A DNA stretch of 64,000 nucleotides. It comes from Bog-473 sp963783965 (lineage in GTDB: Bacteria > Actinomycetota > Acidimicrobiia > Acidimicrobiales > RAAP-2). The stretch is taken from NCBI GenBank assembly GCA_963783965.1, contig CAWAPQ010000001.1, forward strand, positions 186,001 through 250,000. The letters are read 5' to 3'. Shown in pieces: positions 36,357-47,556 of the stretch. Under the pieces are notes generated by a model. The model was given only the letters and a program-made list of their open reading frames with translations. It did not search any database and was not told where the DNA came from. The position numbers were made by a program, and so were the translations under genes. Each line of letters starts with the position of its first letter. Within the stretch, counting starts at the first letter, position 1.

Positions 36357-37642
36357 CGGACGCCCCTTCCCACCGGTACCGGACCGCCGCTCACCAAGGC
36401 GGCGATGTCGTGGCGGAGCTGCATGCCCTCCCAGTCGATCGGTGCGGTGGCGGCATAGGCCCGTTCGCGGGCCTGCTCCAGTGTCGGCGCCACCGCGGTC
36501 ACGCCGAGCACGCGTCCCCCGGCCGTGTAGAAGGGCCCCGCGGCGGTGTGGCGGCGGGTGCCGGCGTGGAAGACGGTCACGCCGTCGACACCGGCGACGG
36601 ACTGGCCGGTGACGTCGAGCCCCTCGATGGTGTCCCCGGTACGCGGGCTCTCCGGGTAGCCCTGCGAGGCCAGGACGACGCAGACCGCCGCGTCACCCGA
36701 GAAGGTGGGTGGACTGGCCTCGTCGAGCTCCCCATTGGCCACGGCCAGGAACAGCGCGGCCGCGTCGTCGGCCAGCAGTGGCAACAGCACCTGCGTCTCG
36801 GGATCGCCGAAGCGCACGTTGTACTCAATGACCTTCGGGCCGTCCTCGGTCAACATGAGACCGGCGTAGAGCACACCGCGGTAGTCGATGCCGCGTCGGC
36901 GGAGCTCCGCGACAAGTGGCCGTACGGCGGAGTCCATGATGTGCTCGACGGAGGACTCGTCCACGTGGGGCATCGGCGCGTAGGCTCCCATGCCCCCGGT
37001 GTTGGGGCCCACGTCGCCGTCGCCGACGCGTTTGAAATCCTGTGCCGGCACCAGCGGCACCGCGCGCGTGCCGTCGCAGAGCACGAGCAGCGAGCACTCC
37101 TCACCGACCAGCCCCTCCTCAATGACGATGTTCCTGCCGGCGTCACCAAAGGAGCTGCCGGACAGCTTGGCCGTGACGTCCTGGCGTGCCTCTTCGAGCG
37201 TCTGCGCCACCAGCACGCCCTTGCCGGCGGCGAGACCGTCCGTCTTGATCACCCACGGCCCGGGCAGAGTCTGGAGATAGTCCACCGCGGCGGCCGACTC
37301 GAGCGTGTCGAAGGTGGCATAGCGCGCCGTGGGGACCCCCGCTGCGCCGAGGACCTCCTTCATGAAGGCCTTGGATCCTTCCAGGAGGGCGCCGTCGGCT
37401 CCCGGGCCCAAGACCGCCCGCCCCTGGGCCCGCAGCGTGTCGGCCAGGCCGGCCACCAGGGGGGCTTCGGGGCCGATGACGTAGAGATCGGCGTCTATCT
37501 CCTCGACCGACTCGTCCTCTGCCACCGTGATCGGTGCGGCCATGCCGGGGTTACCCGGCGTCACCACGACGTCGGCCGTGCGCGCCAGGACGTGGGCGAG
37601 CGCGTGCTCGCGGCCGCCGCTGCCGACGATGCAGACCCTCAC
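36353..37642 (-). CDS. purD: phosphoribosylamine-glycine ligase
   Basis: GAR synthetase, an ATP-grasp enzyme of 429 aa. It opens VRVCIVGSGGREHALAHVL, followed by the ATP-grasp segments VIKTDGLAAGKGVLVA and VGEECSLLVLCDG, with metal-ligand residues in NVRFGDPETQ. GPNTGGMGAYAP is the family signature. The GTG at 37642 overlaps the purA stop by 4 bases; the frame is open upstream but that extension is antisense to nothing plausible and overlaps purA. Confidence 0.95.
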   Translation of the reverse strand: MRVCIVGSGGREHALAHVLARTADVVVTPGNPGMAAPITVAEDESVEEIDADLYVIGPEAPLVAGLADTLRAQGRAVLGPGADGALLEGSKAFMKEVLGAAGVPTARYATFDTLESAAAVDYLQTLPGPWVIKTDGLAAGKGVLVAQTLEEARQDVTAKLSGSSFGDAGRNIVIEEGLVGEECSLLVLCDGTRAVPLVPAQDFKRVGDGDVGPNTGGMGAYAPMPHVDESSVEHIMDSAVRPLVAELRRRGIDYRGVLYAGLMLTEDGPKVIEYNVRFGDPETQVLLPLLADDAAALFLAVANGELDEASPPTFSGDAAVCVVLASQGYPESPRTGDTIEGLDVTGQSVAGVDGVTVFHAGTRRHTAAGPFYTAGGRVLGVTAVAPTLEQARERAYAATAPIDWEGMQLRHDIAALVSGGPVPVGRGVR

Positions 37643-38922
37643 GCGGTAGCGAAGGAAACGGTCTGCTCGCGGCCCGGTCCGACCCCCACCAGGCGGACGG
37701 GCACGCCGATCTGCTCGGACAGGAAGGCGACGTAGTCGCGGGCGGCCGCCGGCATGTCGCCGGGCGCCGTCGCCGCGCTGAGGTCGGTGCGCCAACCGGG
37801 CAATTCCTCGTAGACGGGCACCGCCTTGTGGAAGGTCGACTGGTGGTAGGGCACGTGCGAGTAACGGATGCCGTCGGCTTCGTAGGCGACGCAGACCTTG
37901 ACCGACTCGAAGGTGTCGAGGACGTCGAGCTTGGTCAGGGCCACCTCGGTCAGGGAGTTGAGACGCACCGCCTGGCGCAGCATGACGGCGTCGAACCATC
38001 CGCAGCGCCGCCGCCGCCCGGTGTTGGTGCCGAACTCGTGGCCGCGCTCGACCAGGAGCTCGCCGACATCGTTGTCCTGCTCGGTCGGGAAGGGTCCGGC
38101 GCCGACCCGGGTGACGTAGGCCTTGGCAATACCGATGACGCGGTCGATGTCTCGCGGCCCGAGTCCCGAGCCCGTGCACGCGCCACCCGCCACGGGATTG
38201 GAGGACGTGACGAACGGATAGGTGCCGTGGTCGAGGTCGAGGAAGGTGGCCTGCGCCCCCTCCAGGAGGACCTGGCGGTCGTGGTCCATGGCGTCGTGGA
38301 CCATTCCCACGGTGTCGCCCACCATGGGTTCGATGCGCGGGGCGTACTCACCCAGATAGCGGTCGGCGATGTCCCCGGCGTCCAGTGGCAGCCGGTTGTA
38401 GACCTTGGCCAAAACGGCGTTCTTCTCCTTGAGCGCGACGTCCAGCTTCTGCCGGAAGATCTTGGGGTCGAAGAGGTCCTGCACCCGGAGCCCGACGCGT
38501 GTCGCCTTGTCGGCGTAGGCCGGGCCGATGCCGCGCTTGGTCGTCCCCAGCGCGTTCTTGCCCAGGAAGCGCTCGGTCACACGGTCCAACTCCTGGTGGT
38601 ACGGCATGATCAGGTGCGCGTTGCCGCTGACCACCAATCGCCCGGTGTCGACCCCCTTGGCGGCCAGGCTGTCCAGTTCCTCGAGCAGGACGGCCGGATC
38701 CACCACGACGCCGTTGCCGATGATCGGCGTGATGTGGTCGTAGAGGATCCCGCTGGGTACCAGCTGGAGTGCGAAGGCCTCGCCGTTGACCACAATACGG
38801 TGACCGGCATTGTGCCCGCCCTGGTAGCGGACCACGAGATCCATTTCGCGGGCAAGGAGATCGGTGAGCTTGCCCTTCCCCTCGTCGCCCCACTGGGTCC
38901 CGACCACAACGGTTGCGGGCAC
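37639..38922 (-). CDS. purA: adenylosuccinate synthetase
   Basis: First gene of the cluster (427 aa): IMP plus aspartate plus GTP to adenylosuccinate. GTQWGDEGKGKLTD is the GTP-binding signature, with QGGHNAGHRIVVNG, GTTKRGIGPAYADK and EGAQATFLDLDHGTYPFVTSSNP all conserved. The GTG start at 38922 has GAGAGG upstream. A TACACT -10-like element lies 40 bases before the start (38962-38967, minus strand) in the gap shared with the divergent DJ-1 gene. No strong -35 was found. Confidence 0.96.
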   Translation of the reverse strand: MPATVVVGTQWGDEGKGKLTDLLAREMDLVVRYQGGHNAGHRIVVNGEAFALQLVPSGILYDHITPIIGNGVVVDPAVLLEELDSLAAKGVDTGRLVVSGNAHLIMPYHQELDRVTERFLGKNALGTTKRGIGPAYADKATRVGLRVQDLFDPKIFRQKLDVALKEKNAVLAKVYNRLPLDAGDIADRYLGEYAPRIEPMVGDTVGMVHDAMDHDRQVLLEGAQATFLDLDHGTYPFVTSSNPVAGGACTGSGLGPRDIDRVIGIAKAYVTRVGAGPFPTEQDNDVGELLVERGHEFGTNTGRRRRCGWFDAVMLRQAVRLNSLTEVALTKLDVLDTFESVKVCVAYEADGIRYSHVPYHQSTFHKAVPVYEELPGWRTDLSAATAPGDMPAAARDYVAFLSEQIGVPVRLVGVGPGREQTVSFATA

Positions 38923-39070
38923 GCGCCTCTCCGTTCGCTCTTTCGCTTCGGATTACGCACAAGTGTAGCGCCTGCCGAAATCGGGACACGAAATCACGGT
39001 GTTTCGGCCCCCTGCGCCGGGGTATCTCCCGCGTAGGACAGGGGTGAACCTCCCGAGGAGGGTCAGACAG

Positions 39071-39640
39071 ATGACCAACGAATTGCAGGGCGTGCGTGTC
39101 GCGTTCGTCGTCGCCAACGAAGGCATCGAGCAGATCGAGCTCTTACGACCCTGGCGGGCCGTGGTCGATGCCGGAGGGACGGCGTCGGTCGTCGCCCCGC
39201 AGTCCGGGATGGTCGAGACGATGCGCCACCTCGATCGTGCCGACCTCTTTCCCGTCGACCAGGTGACCGACCGGGCCCGTGCCGCCGACTACGACGCCAT
39301 CGTCCTGCCGGGCGGCGTGGCCAATCCCGACCACCTCCGAACCGACGGGGCGGCCGTGGACTTCCTCATGGCGATGTTCGAGGCGGGCAAGCCGGTGGCC
39401 GCCATCTGCCATGGCCCCTGGACCCTGATTGAAGGCGACCTCGTGGCGGGTCGCACCCTCACCTCGTGGCCGAGCCTGCAGACCGACCTGCGCAACGCGG
39501 GCGCCTACTGGGTCGACCGTGACGTCGTCGTGTGCCGCCTCGGAATCAACACCTTGGTGACCAGTCGCGGGCCCGAGGACCTCGAGGCCTTCTGCCGGGA
39601 GTTCACTGCCGCCTTCGCTCCCGTCGGCGTGCTCGTCTGA
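39071..39640 (+). CDS. DJ-1/PfpI family protein
   Basis: A 189-aa cytoplasmic protein of the DJ-1/PfpI superfamily (type 1 glutamine-amidotransferase-like fold). The nucleophile-elbow cysteine is in AAICHGPWTLIEG with the adjacent His, and YDAIVLPGGVANPDHLR supplies the acidic and oxyanion residues. This form is associated with general stress protein 18, protein deglycase or glyoxalase activities; the exact activity cannot be decided. It has a strong GAGGAGGG ribosome binding site and is divergent from purA. Confidence 0.9.
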   Translation: MTNELQGVRVAFVVANEGIEQIELLRPWRAVVDAGGTASVVAPQSGMVETMRHLDRADLFPVDQVTDRARAADYDAIVLPGGVANPDHLRTDGAAVDFLMAMFEAGKPVAAICHGPWTLIEGDLVAGRTLTSWPSLQTDLRNAGAYWVDRDVVVCRLGINTLVTSRGPEDLEAFCREFTAAFAPVGVLV

Positions 39641-39757
39641 GTCAACAAGCGCACAACCCGGAAAGGGAGAGTCGCGCCATTCGACATCAACGCCCGTTGT
39701 CTGACTAGCCTGCCCACAGCCGGGCGCCGCGCTCGGGGAAGCGGAGGCTGAAAGTTG

Positions 39758-40983
39758 ATGAGGTCCCGAGTGCAGCGATGGACGTCCCTCGCCCTGTGCA
39801 GTGTGCTCTGCGGCGGACTCTCGCTGGTCGCCCTGGCAGGAGCCGAAAACGGCGCCGGTGCCGACCCACCTGCAGACTGACCGCCTCGCCGACCAGCGTG
39901 AACTTCGGCACTGTCACCCTCGGCAGCCACTCGGTGCTCCACTTCACGGTCACCAACAGTTCGGCATCGACCGAGTCAATTACCGGTTACGCGAATGGCG
40001 GCCCGAATGCCGACTACTTCAGCGCCTCCCCCGGGCCGGATTGCACGGTCAACGATGCGTTCCCCGTCACTGTTCCTGCGGGTGAGGAAGCCTGCGAGAT
40101 TCTCGTCGCGTTCTTCCCGAGTGTGCTCGGACCCCTTTCGACGACGGTGACGCTCACCGACCAGGACGCATCGGGAGTCTCCGTGCCCCTCTCGGGAACC
40201 GGTGCCATCGGCTACTACCAGGTCAACGCGGGGGGCAAGGTGGCCCACTACGGCGACGCGGCCTTCTACGGCGACCTCTCCGGGTCGCCGCTGAACAAGC
40301 CCATCGTCGGCATCGCCCCGAGCGGCAGTAACGCCGGGTACTGGCTGGTCGCGTCGGACGGCGGCATCTTCAACTTCGGGTCCGCCGGGTTCTTCGGGTC
40401 CGCCGGCGGCATCAACCTCAACAAGCCCATCGTCGGCATCGCCCCGACCGTCGACAACGCCGGCTACTGGCTGGTGGCCACCGACGGGGGCATCTTCAGC
40501 TACGGCGACGCCAAGTTCTACGGCTCCACCGGGAGCATCGCCCTCAACAAGCCCGTGGTGGGCATGGCGGCGACTCCCGATGGCAAGGGCTACTGGCTCG
40601 TGGCCTCGGACGGCGGCATCTTCGCTTACGGGGACGCCACGTTCTTCGGCTCGACCGGGAGCATCCACCTCAACAAGCCGGTCGTGGGCATGGCGGCGAC
40701 GCCCGATGGCGGGGGCTACTGGCTGGTCGCCTCGGACGGCGGCATCTTCGCCTACGGGGACGCCACGTTCTACGGCTCGACCGGGAGCATCCAACTCAAC
40801 CAGCCCATCGTGGCCATGGCGGTGATGCCGACGGGCAAGGGTTACTGGTTCACGGCTGCCGACGGGGGTCTGTTCAACTACGGCGACGCGCCGTTCCTCG
40901 GTGCTGCCGCCGGCAAGGGATTTGGAACGGTGGTTGGCATGGCAACCGACGGCGAGCCGACCCGCCAGGCATCTGCCGGTTGA
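39758..40983 (+). pseudogene. secreted propeller-repeat protein A, frameshifted after signal peptide
   Basis: From ATG 39758 a signal peptide is read (QRWTSLALCSVLCGGLSLVALAG), but the frame stops at 39880. The body continues in another frame: LTASPTSVNFGTVTLGSHSVLHFTVTN is an ASPM-SPD-2-Hydin-like Ig domain (to about 40200). About five to six repeats of the type GYWLVASDGGIFAYGDATFFGSTGS-LNKPVVGM follow to the end. One base is lost, or two gained, near 39865-39880. It is a close paralogue of the gene at 41143. The repeats should form a beta-propeller-like surface module, and ligands are unknown. Confidence 0.78.
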
Positions 40984-42360
40984 ACGGCGGCCCATCGCGC
41001 CGGCAGATGGTGCTGTCTGAGTCTGACCTGTGCGGTCATTCTGACTTCAGCCCGACAAACGCGCGAATGGATCCGCAGCGAACCGGGGACATCTGATTAG
41101 CATCCGGTCCACGGGTGACGGCACCCGTGGACCGGAGGGCGAGTGATGAGGAACCGAGCGCGGCGGTGGACGTCGGTGGCAGTCTGCAGTGCTCTGTGTG
41201 GCGGCCTTTCGGTCGTGGCAGTAGCGGGAACCGGGAGCGGCGCCGGTGCCGCACCTCCGGCACTCACGGTGGCGCCGCAGCAGCCTCGACTTCAATCCGT
41301 TGACATTGGGGGATATCGCCGGCCCAAAGCCGTTCACGGTGACGAACACCAGTGCGACGCCAGACGTCATCAACACAGCCGCGACCACCGTCACGGGCCC
41401 GGGTGCAAACGACTTCTTCGCCATCCCAGACCCGACGACCTGTCCTTCACCCGATTCTCTCGGCAACATCACACTGGCACCGGCCGGAGCCTGCACCTTT
41501 GACACCTTCTTCATTCCGGGTGCGCTCGGCACACGCAGGGCAACGGTCACCATCTCAGACAGTCAGAGCTCCGGCGCCACGTTGTCGCTCATTGGCGTCG
41601 GCACCATCGGCTACTACCAGGTCGACACCAAGGGAACGGTGGCCCCATTCGGGGACGCCGGCTTCTTCGGTGACCTCTCAAAAACGGTACTGAACAAGCC
41701 GATCGTCGGTATCGCGCAGACCGGTGACGACGGCGGGTATTGGCTGGCCGCGTCCGACGGTGGCATCTTCAGCTTCGGGGACGCCGGGTTCTTCGGGTCG
41801 GCCGGCGGCATCCACCTCAACAAGCCCATTGTGGGCGTCGCCGCGACCATCGACGGCGCCGGCTACTGGCTGGTGGCCACCGACGGTGGGATCTTCAGCT
41901 ACGGCGACGCGCAGTTCTACGGCTCGACCGGAAGCATCCATCTCAATCAGCCGATCGTGGGCATGGCGCCGACGCCCGATGGCGGGGGCTACTGGCTGGT
42001 GGCCTCGGACGGGGGCATCTTCGCCTACGGCGACGCGCAGTTCTACGGCTCCACCGGCGGCATCCACCTCAACAAGCCGATCGTGGGCATGGCGCCGACG
42101 CCCGATGGCGGGGGCTACTGGCTGGTGGCCTCGGACGGGGGCATCTTCGCCTACGGCGACGCGCAGTTCTACGGCTCCACCGGGCGGCATCCACCTGGCC
42201 CAACCCATCGTGGGCATGGCGGCCATGCCCGACGGGGGCGGCTACTGGTTCACTGCGGCCGACGGCGGGCTCTTCAACTTTGGGAGCGCACCGTTCCTCG
42301 GATCCTCGGCGGGGACCGGCATCGGCAACGTCGTCGGTATGGCAACCGACGGCGCCCCGA
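40219..42360 (+). repeat. tandem propeller-repeat coding units in two paralogues
   Basis: Units of roughly 135 bases recur about five or six times in each gene (40219-40960 and 41600-42345). They encode GYW-VA-DGGIF-YGDA-FYGSTG--LNKPIVGMA. Copies within protein B at 41965-42075 and 42085-42185 are almost identical in DNA, suggesting recent duplication or gene conversion. Such near-identical tandem units are sites of slippage and assembly collapse. Confidence 0.8.
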
Positions 42361-42467
42361 CGCTTCAGGCGTTCCTCGACGTCGCCAATCAGCGGGCCCA
42401 TGCGGACGTGTCGGTGCCATTGGTGCGGCCGCTGCCGGCGAACGCTCGACACTTTGCCGGCCCCTGA
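41143..42467 (+). pseudogene. secreted propeller-repeat protein B, two frameshifts
   Basis: ATG 41143 starts a signal peptide (RRWTSVAVCSALCGGLSVVAVAG) nearly identical to that of protein A, followed by APPALTVAP. A one-base gain near 41274-41285 (CCGCAGCAGC) moves the body to another frame: SLDFNPLTLGDIAGPKPFTVTN, an Ig-like domain, then about five propeller repeats. A second shift lies at 42181-42186, where ACCGGGCGGC has one G more than the equivalent ACCGGCGGC of the preceding repeat. Coding then continues GIHLAQPIVGMAAMPDGGGYWFTAADGG and stops at 42467. With both corrections the gene is full length. Confidence 0.78.
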
Positions 42468-42665
42468 GCCGACGGAGACGCCCACTCCCGAAGGCGAGCG
42501 CACCTCCCCGAGGGCGCTGTCGATCGCATCGGCTTCAGCGTTCCGGTTCGATCACCTCGGCGTTGTGCGTCCTGCCCGGTTGCGTCGGACCAGTCGGGTC
42601 CCGTCACGCTCTGCCGTGAAGACGAGCAGGCGGCCCTCTTCCCTCGGTTGGGTCCCCCGGCGAAC
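42468..42665. other. intergenic region between convergent propeller genes
   Basis: This 198-base gap lies between the end of propeller protein B and the end of the minus-strand peptidase-propeller gene. I see no gene, no strong hairpin and no T-run. Confidence 0.4.
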
Positions 42666-44288
42666 TCAGAACCCGGTGGCGGCGATGATGGGCCCGTTCA
42701 GATGGGTCCCTGACATCCCCCCGTCGTTGGGTGCGTCACCGAAGTTGTAGATGGCGCCGAGGCCCGACGAGACCCAGTAGCCCGCACCGGAGGACGTGCT
42801 GAAGATCGACGTCGCCTGATCGAAGGCGTTGAAGTCGGTGGCGGGCGGCGAGCCGGCGGCTGCCGCGTCGCCGTAGTGGAAGACCTGGCCGTTACTGAGG
42901 AGGACGAGGTACCCCAGCCCGTCGGGGGTGGGCACGGCGGAGGTCACGGTGCCGTGGCCCGGTGCACCGAAGTACGGGGCGTCGCCGAACGTGTAGATGT
43001 TGCCGGTCGAGGTCACCAGCCAGTAGCCGTTCCCGCTGGCATCGGGCATGACGGCCACTGCGGCGCCCGAGCAGCCGCCGATGCCGGGGCAGGACCCGGC
43101 GAAGTGGGCGTCACCGAAGGCGAAGACGCCGCCGTCGGAGGCCACCATGAAGTAGCCGCCGTCGTCGATGGACGGGACCATGCCCACAATGGGCGCGTTG
43201 AGGCTGTTGGGGAGCCCTGACCCCGCCGGATGGAGTCCGAGCCCCGGGAGGGAGCCATAGAACTGGGTGTCCCCGTAGGCGAAGATGCCGCCGTCGGAGG
43301 CGTCGAGCCAGTAGCCGCCGTGATCCGCCGTGGGCACCATCCCGACGACGGGCCGCTGCAGGTGCAGGCTTCCGGTCGACCCGTAGAACTGGGCCTGACC
43401 GAACGAGAAGATCCCTCCGTCAGATCCGACGAGCCAGTATCCCCGCGGGCTCGGCACGAAGGTGTCCGTGAAGGAGGAGGACGGACCCGATCTCGTCGTC
43501 GGCCCAGCCGTGGCGATCAGGTTGCCGCTCTCGTCGACCATGTTGATCGGACTCAAATTGACAGCAACATTCGGCGCGTAGGTCATGTCGGTGAACGTGG
43601 CCGAACCGAAGTTGGCCAGGGTGGGCTGTGCAGATCCCACGGCCGTGGGGAGCTCCTCGATCCACTCTGCGGAGGCGGCCAAACCGTTGTAGGTGAGTGT
43701 CCCACTCGCATCGTCCCCTGGCACCGAGACGTCACTGATCGAAAGCTGCCATTGGCCCGGCGATTGCTGGGTGATGGAGGCCTGCATTTGGTCACCGGGC
43801 GAGACCTGACCGATGGTCACCGCAGGGTCGGGATAGAGCTCGTACCAGGCGTAGTAAGCCGTCTGACCGCCTTCGGTCAGCTGCGCTGTCCCGGTCTGGA
43901 TGATGGAGCTGGGCGAGCTCGGCCCGCCGTCGATCCCGATCCAGGTGGCGGACGCCCCGCCGTACTGGGTCGGCTGCACTGTCGGCACCACCCAGTCGCC
44001 GGTGATGGCAGTGAAGGTCGTCCCGGTCGCGATCTGGCCCGACCAGTTGGTGGACTCCGACGTGAAGGACCGGCCGCCCACGTGCGGCTGGGGGCCCGAG
44101 AGGAAATCACCGGGGTGGGAGTGGAACTGTGCCGGCGCGATGACCGAGCCGTGGCCCAGCTCCGCCCACGACGTCGCATGCGCGATGGCCGTCTGCTGCG
44201 CCCCGGCGACCGACGGTCCCATGACGAGACCCACGGCGACGAGCGCGGTCGCGCTCAGCCACCTCCACATGCGAAAGGACCCTGGCAA
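42666..44288 (-). CDS. secreted G1 glutamic peptidase (eqolisin) fused to propeller repeats
   Basis: A 540-aa exported protein. The signal peptide (about residues 8-30) is WRWLSATALVAVGLVMGPSVAGA. Residues about 79-250 form a G1/eqolisin domain: STNWSGQIATG, WIGIDGG (116-122), SSIIQTG with the catalytic Gln131, YYAWYELYPDP and AEWIEE with the catalytic Glu208, then ANFGSATFTDM. These align by eye with scytalidoglutamic peptidase. Eqolisins work at acidic pH, outside the cell. Residues about 283-540 are propeller repeats like those of proteins A and B but more divergent. The gene is intact and lies convergent to its propeller paralogues. Confidence 0.85.
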   Translation of the reverse strand: MPGSFRMWRWLSATALVAVGLVMGPSVAGAQQTAIAHATSWAELGHGSVIAPAQFHSHPGDFLSGPQPHVGGRSFTSESTNWSGQIATGTTFTAITGDWVVPTVQPTQYGGASATWIGIDGGPSSPSSIIQTGTAQLTEGGQTAYYAWYELYPDPAVTIGQVSPGDQMQASITQQSPGQWQLSISDVSVPGDDASGTLTYNGLAASAEWIEELPTAVGSAQPTLANFGSATFTDMTYAPNVAVNLSPINMVDESGNLIATAGPTTRSGPSSSFTDTFVPSPRGYWLVGSDGGIFSFGQAQFYGSTGSLHLQRPVVGMVPTADHGGYWLDASDGGIFAYGDTQFYGSLPGLGLHPAGSGLPNSLNAPIVGMVPSIDDGGYFMVASDGGVFAFGDAHFAGSCPGIGGCSGAAVAVMPDASGNGYWLVTSTGNIYTFGDAPYFGAPGHGTVTSAVPTPDGLGYLVLLSNGQVFHYGDAAAAGSPPATDFNAFDQATSIFSTSSGAGYWVSSGLGAIYNFGDAPNDGGMSGTHLNGPIIAATGF

Positions 44289-44476
44289 ATCGTCCGCCTC
44301 CCCAGTTCGTTACGAGCCTGAACCAGGTGATTGTACGCATGCCGGCCGCGAGGGATAAGGGGTTGACCACCTCGCTTGCGCTCGAATTGTCCGCTGCAAT
44401 CGTTGTGTAGGCGTCGCCAACGCTCCCGGCGCGTCGTCCCGACACCTCCACGGCGAGGTGCCGGCACGTCACCGGG

Positions 44477-46966
<2,490 letters not shown>

Positions 46967-47013
46967 CGGCTCGCCTTTCTCGTCTCGCTCCTCGTGGTGT
47001 GCAAATTCTCGAT

Positions 47014-47056
47014 CATGTCTTTTGTCTTGTCCGTCTTGTCCGTCTTGTCAGACATG
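47014..47056 (-). promoter_or_regulatory. clpB upstream repeats: three 9-base units inside a 7-base inverted repeat
   Basis: In the 142-base hspR-clpB gap, GTCTTGTCC-type units repeat three times (47024-47032, 47033-47041, 47042-47050, the last ending in A). They are flanked by CATGTCT (47014-47020) and its complement AGACATG (47050-47056). No HAIR-type TTGAGT-N7-ACTCAA site is present here. The array probably lies in or near the clpB promoter, possibly as a direct-repeat operator. Confidence 0.5.
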
Positions 47057-47108
47057 TTTGCCCTGCCCAACTTCGTCTCGCCCGACGACTCGCGTCGAGC
47101 GCCGCCCT

Positions 47109-47492
47109 CTACGTCCCGGTCCGCCGACGGAAGGGCGCCGGCGACTGGCGCAAGGGCACCAGGTCGCGCCGGTACTGCCGGTGCGTCGCCGCCACGGCTT
47201 CGAGTGCCTGCGCTCGGACCTGGACCAGCTCCTCGCGCAGCCGGGACAGCTCGGACTCGAGCTGCAGCACCCGACGCACCCCTTCGAGGTTGAGTCCCGT
47301 CGCGGTCAACTCCTGAATGTGGCGCAGGCGCTCCAGGTCGTGCTCCGAGAAGCGCCGACTGCCGCCGCTCGTCCGCGAGGGGTCGAGCAGACCCTTGCGC
47401 TCGTAGATGCGCAACGTCTGCGGATGCATCCCTGTCAGCTCGGCCGCCACCGAAATCACGTAGACCGCCTGGTTGGCGTCGCGGTCAGCCAT
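47109..47492 (-). CDS. hspR: MerR-family heat-shock repressor HspR
   Basis: A 127-aa MerR-type regulator (ATG 47492; a GTG just before would add one residue). VYVISVAAELTGMHPQTLRIYERKGLLDPSRTSGGSRRFSEHDLERL is the winged-helix domain and is typical of HspR. A coiled coil (VRRVLQLESELSRLREELVQVRAQ) follows, and the tail is basic. HspR binds HAIR operators with DnaK as co-repressor. It is the last gene of dnaK-grpE-dnaJ-hspR, and a HAIR-like site precedes dnaK, giving the standard autoregulatory loop. Confidence 0.94.
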   Translation of the reverse strand: MADRDANQAVYVISVAAELTGMHPQTLRIYERKGLLDPSRTSGGSRRFSEHDLERLRHIQELTATGLNLEGVRRVLQLESELSRLREELVQVRAQALEAVAATHRQYRRDLVPLRQSPAPFRRRTGT

Positions 47493-47504
47493 CACCTGAT
47501 CACC

Positions 47505-47534
47505 CCACTTCCACTTCCACTTCCACTTCCACTT
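47505..47534. repeat. five tandem CCACTT hexamers between dnaJ and hspR
   Basis: CCACTT is repeated five times without interruption (AAGTGG on the transcribed minus strand). It fills half of the 64-base dnaJ-hspR gap and ends 12 bases before the hspR start. Copy-number change would alter the spacing upstream of hspR translation. Confidence 0.85.
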
Positions 47535-47556
47535 CTCACACCGGCACGCACGCCGA

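Noticed and set aside
38923..39070. Purine riboswitch upstream of purA
   Set aside because: No three-way junction with the conserved purine-aptamer loops can be drawn in the 148-base gap. Only a -10-like TACACT is visible.
40984..41142. Additional small gene between propeller proteins A and B
   Set aside because: Only antisense and short frames exist. The region reads as the promoter and leader of protein B.
47505..47534. CRISPR array or repeat-spacer structure
   Set aside because: The units are 6 bases and directly adjacent with no spacers; it is a simple microsatellite.
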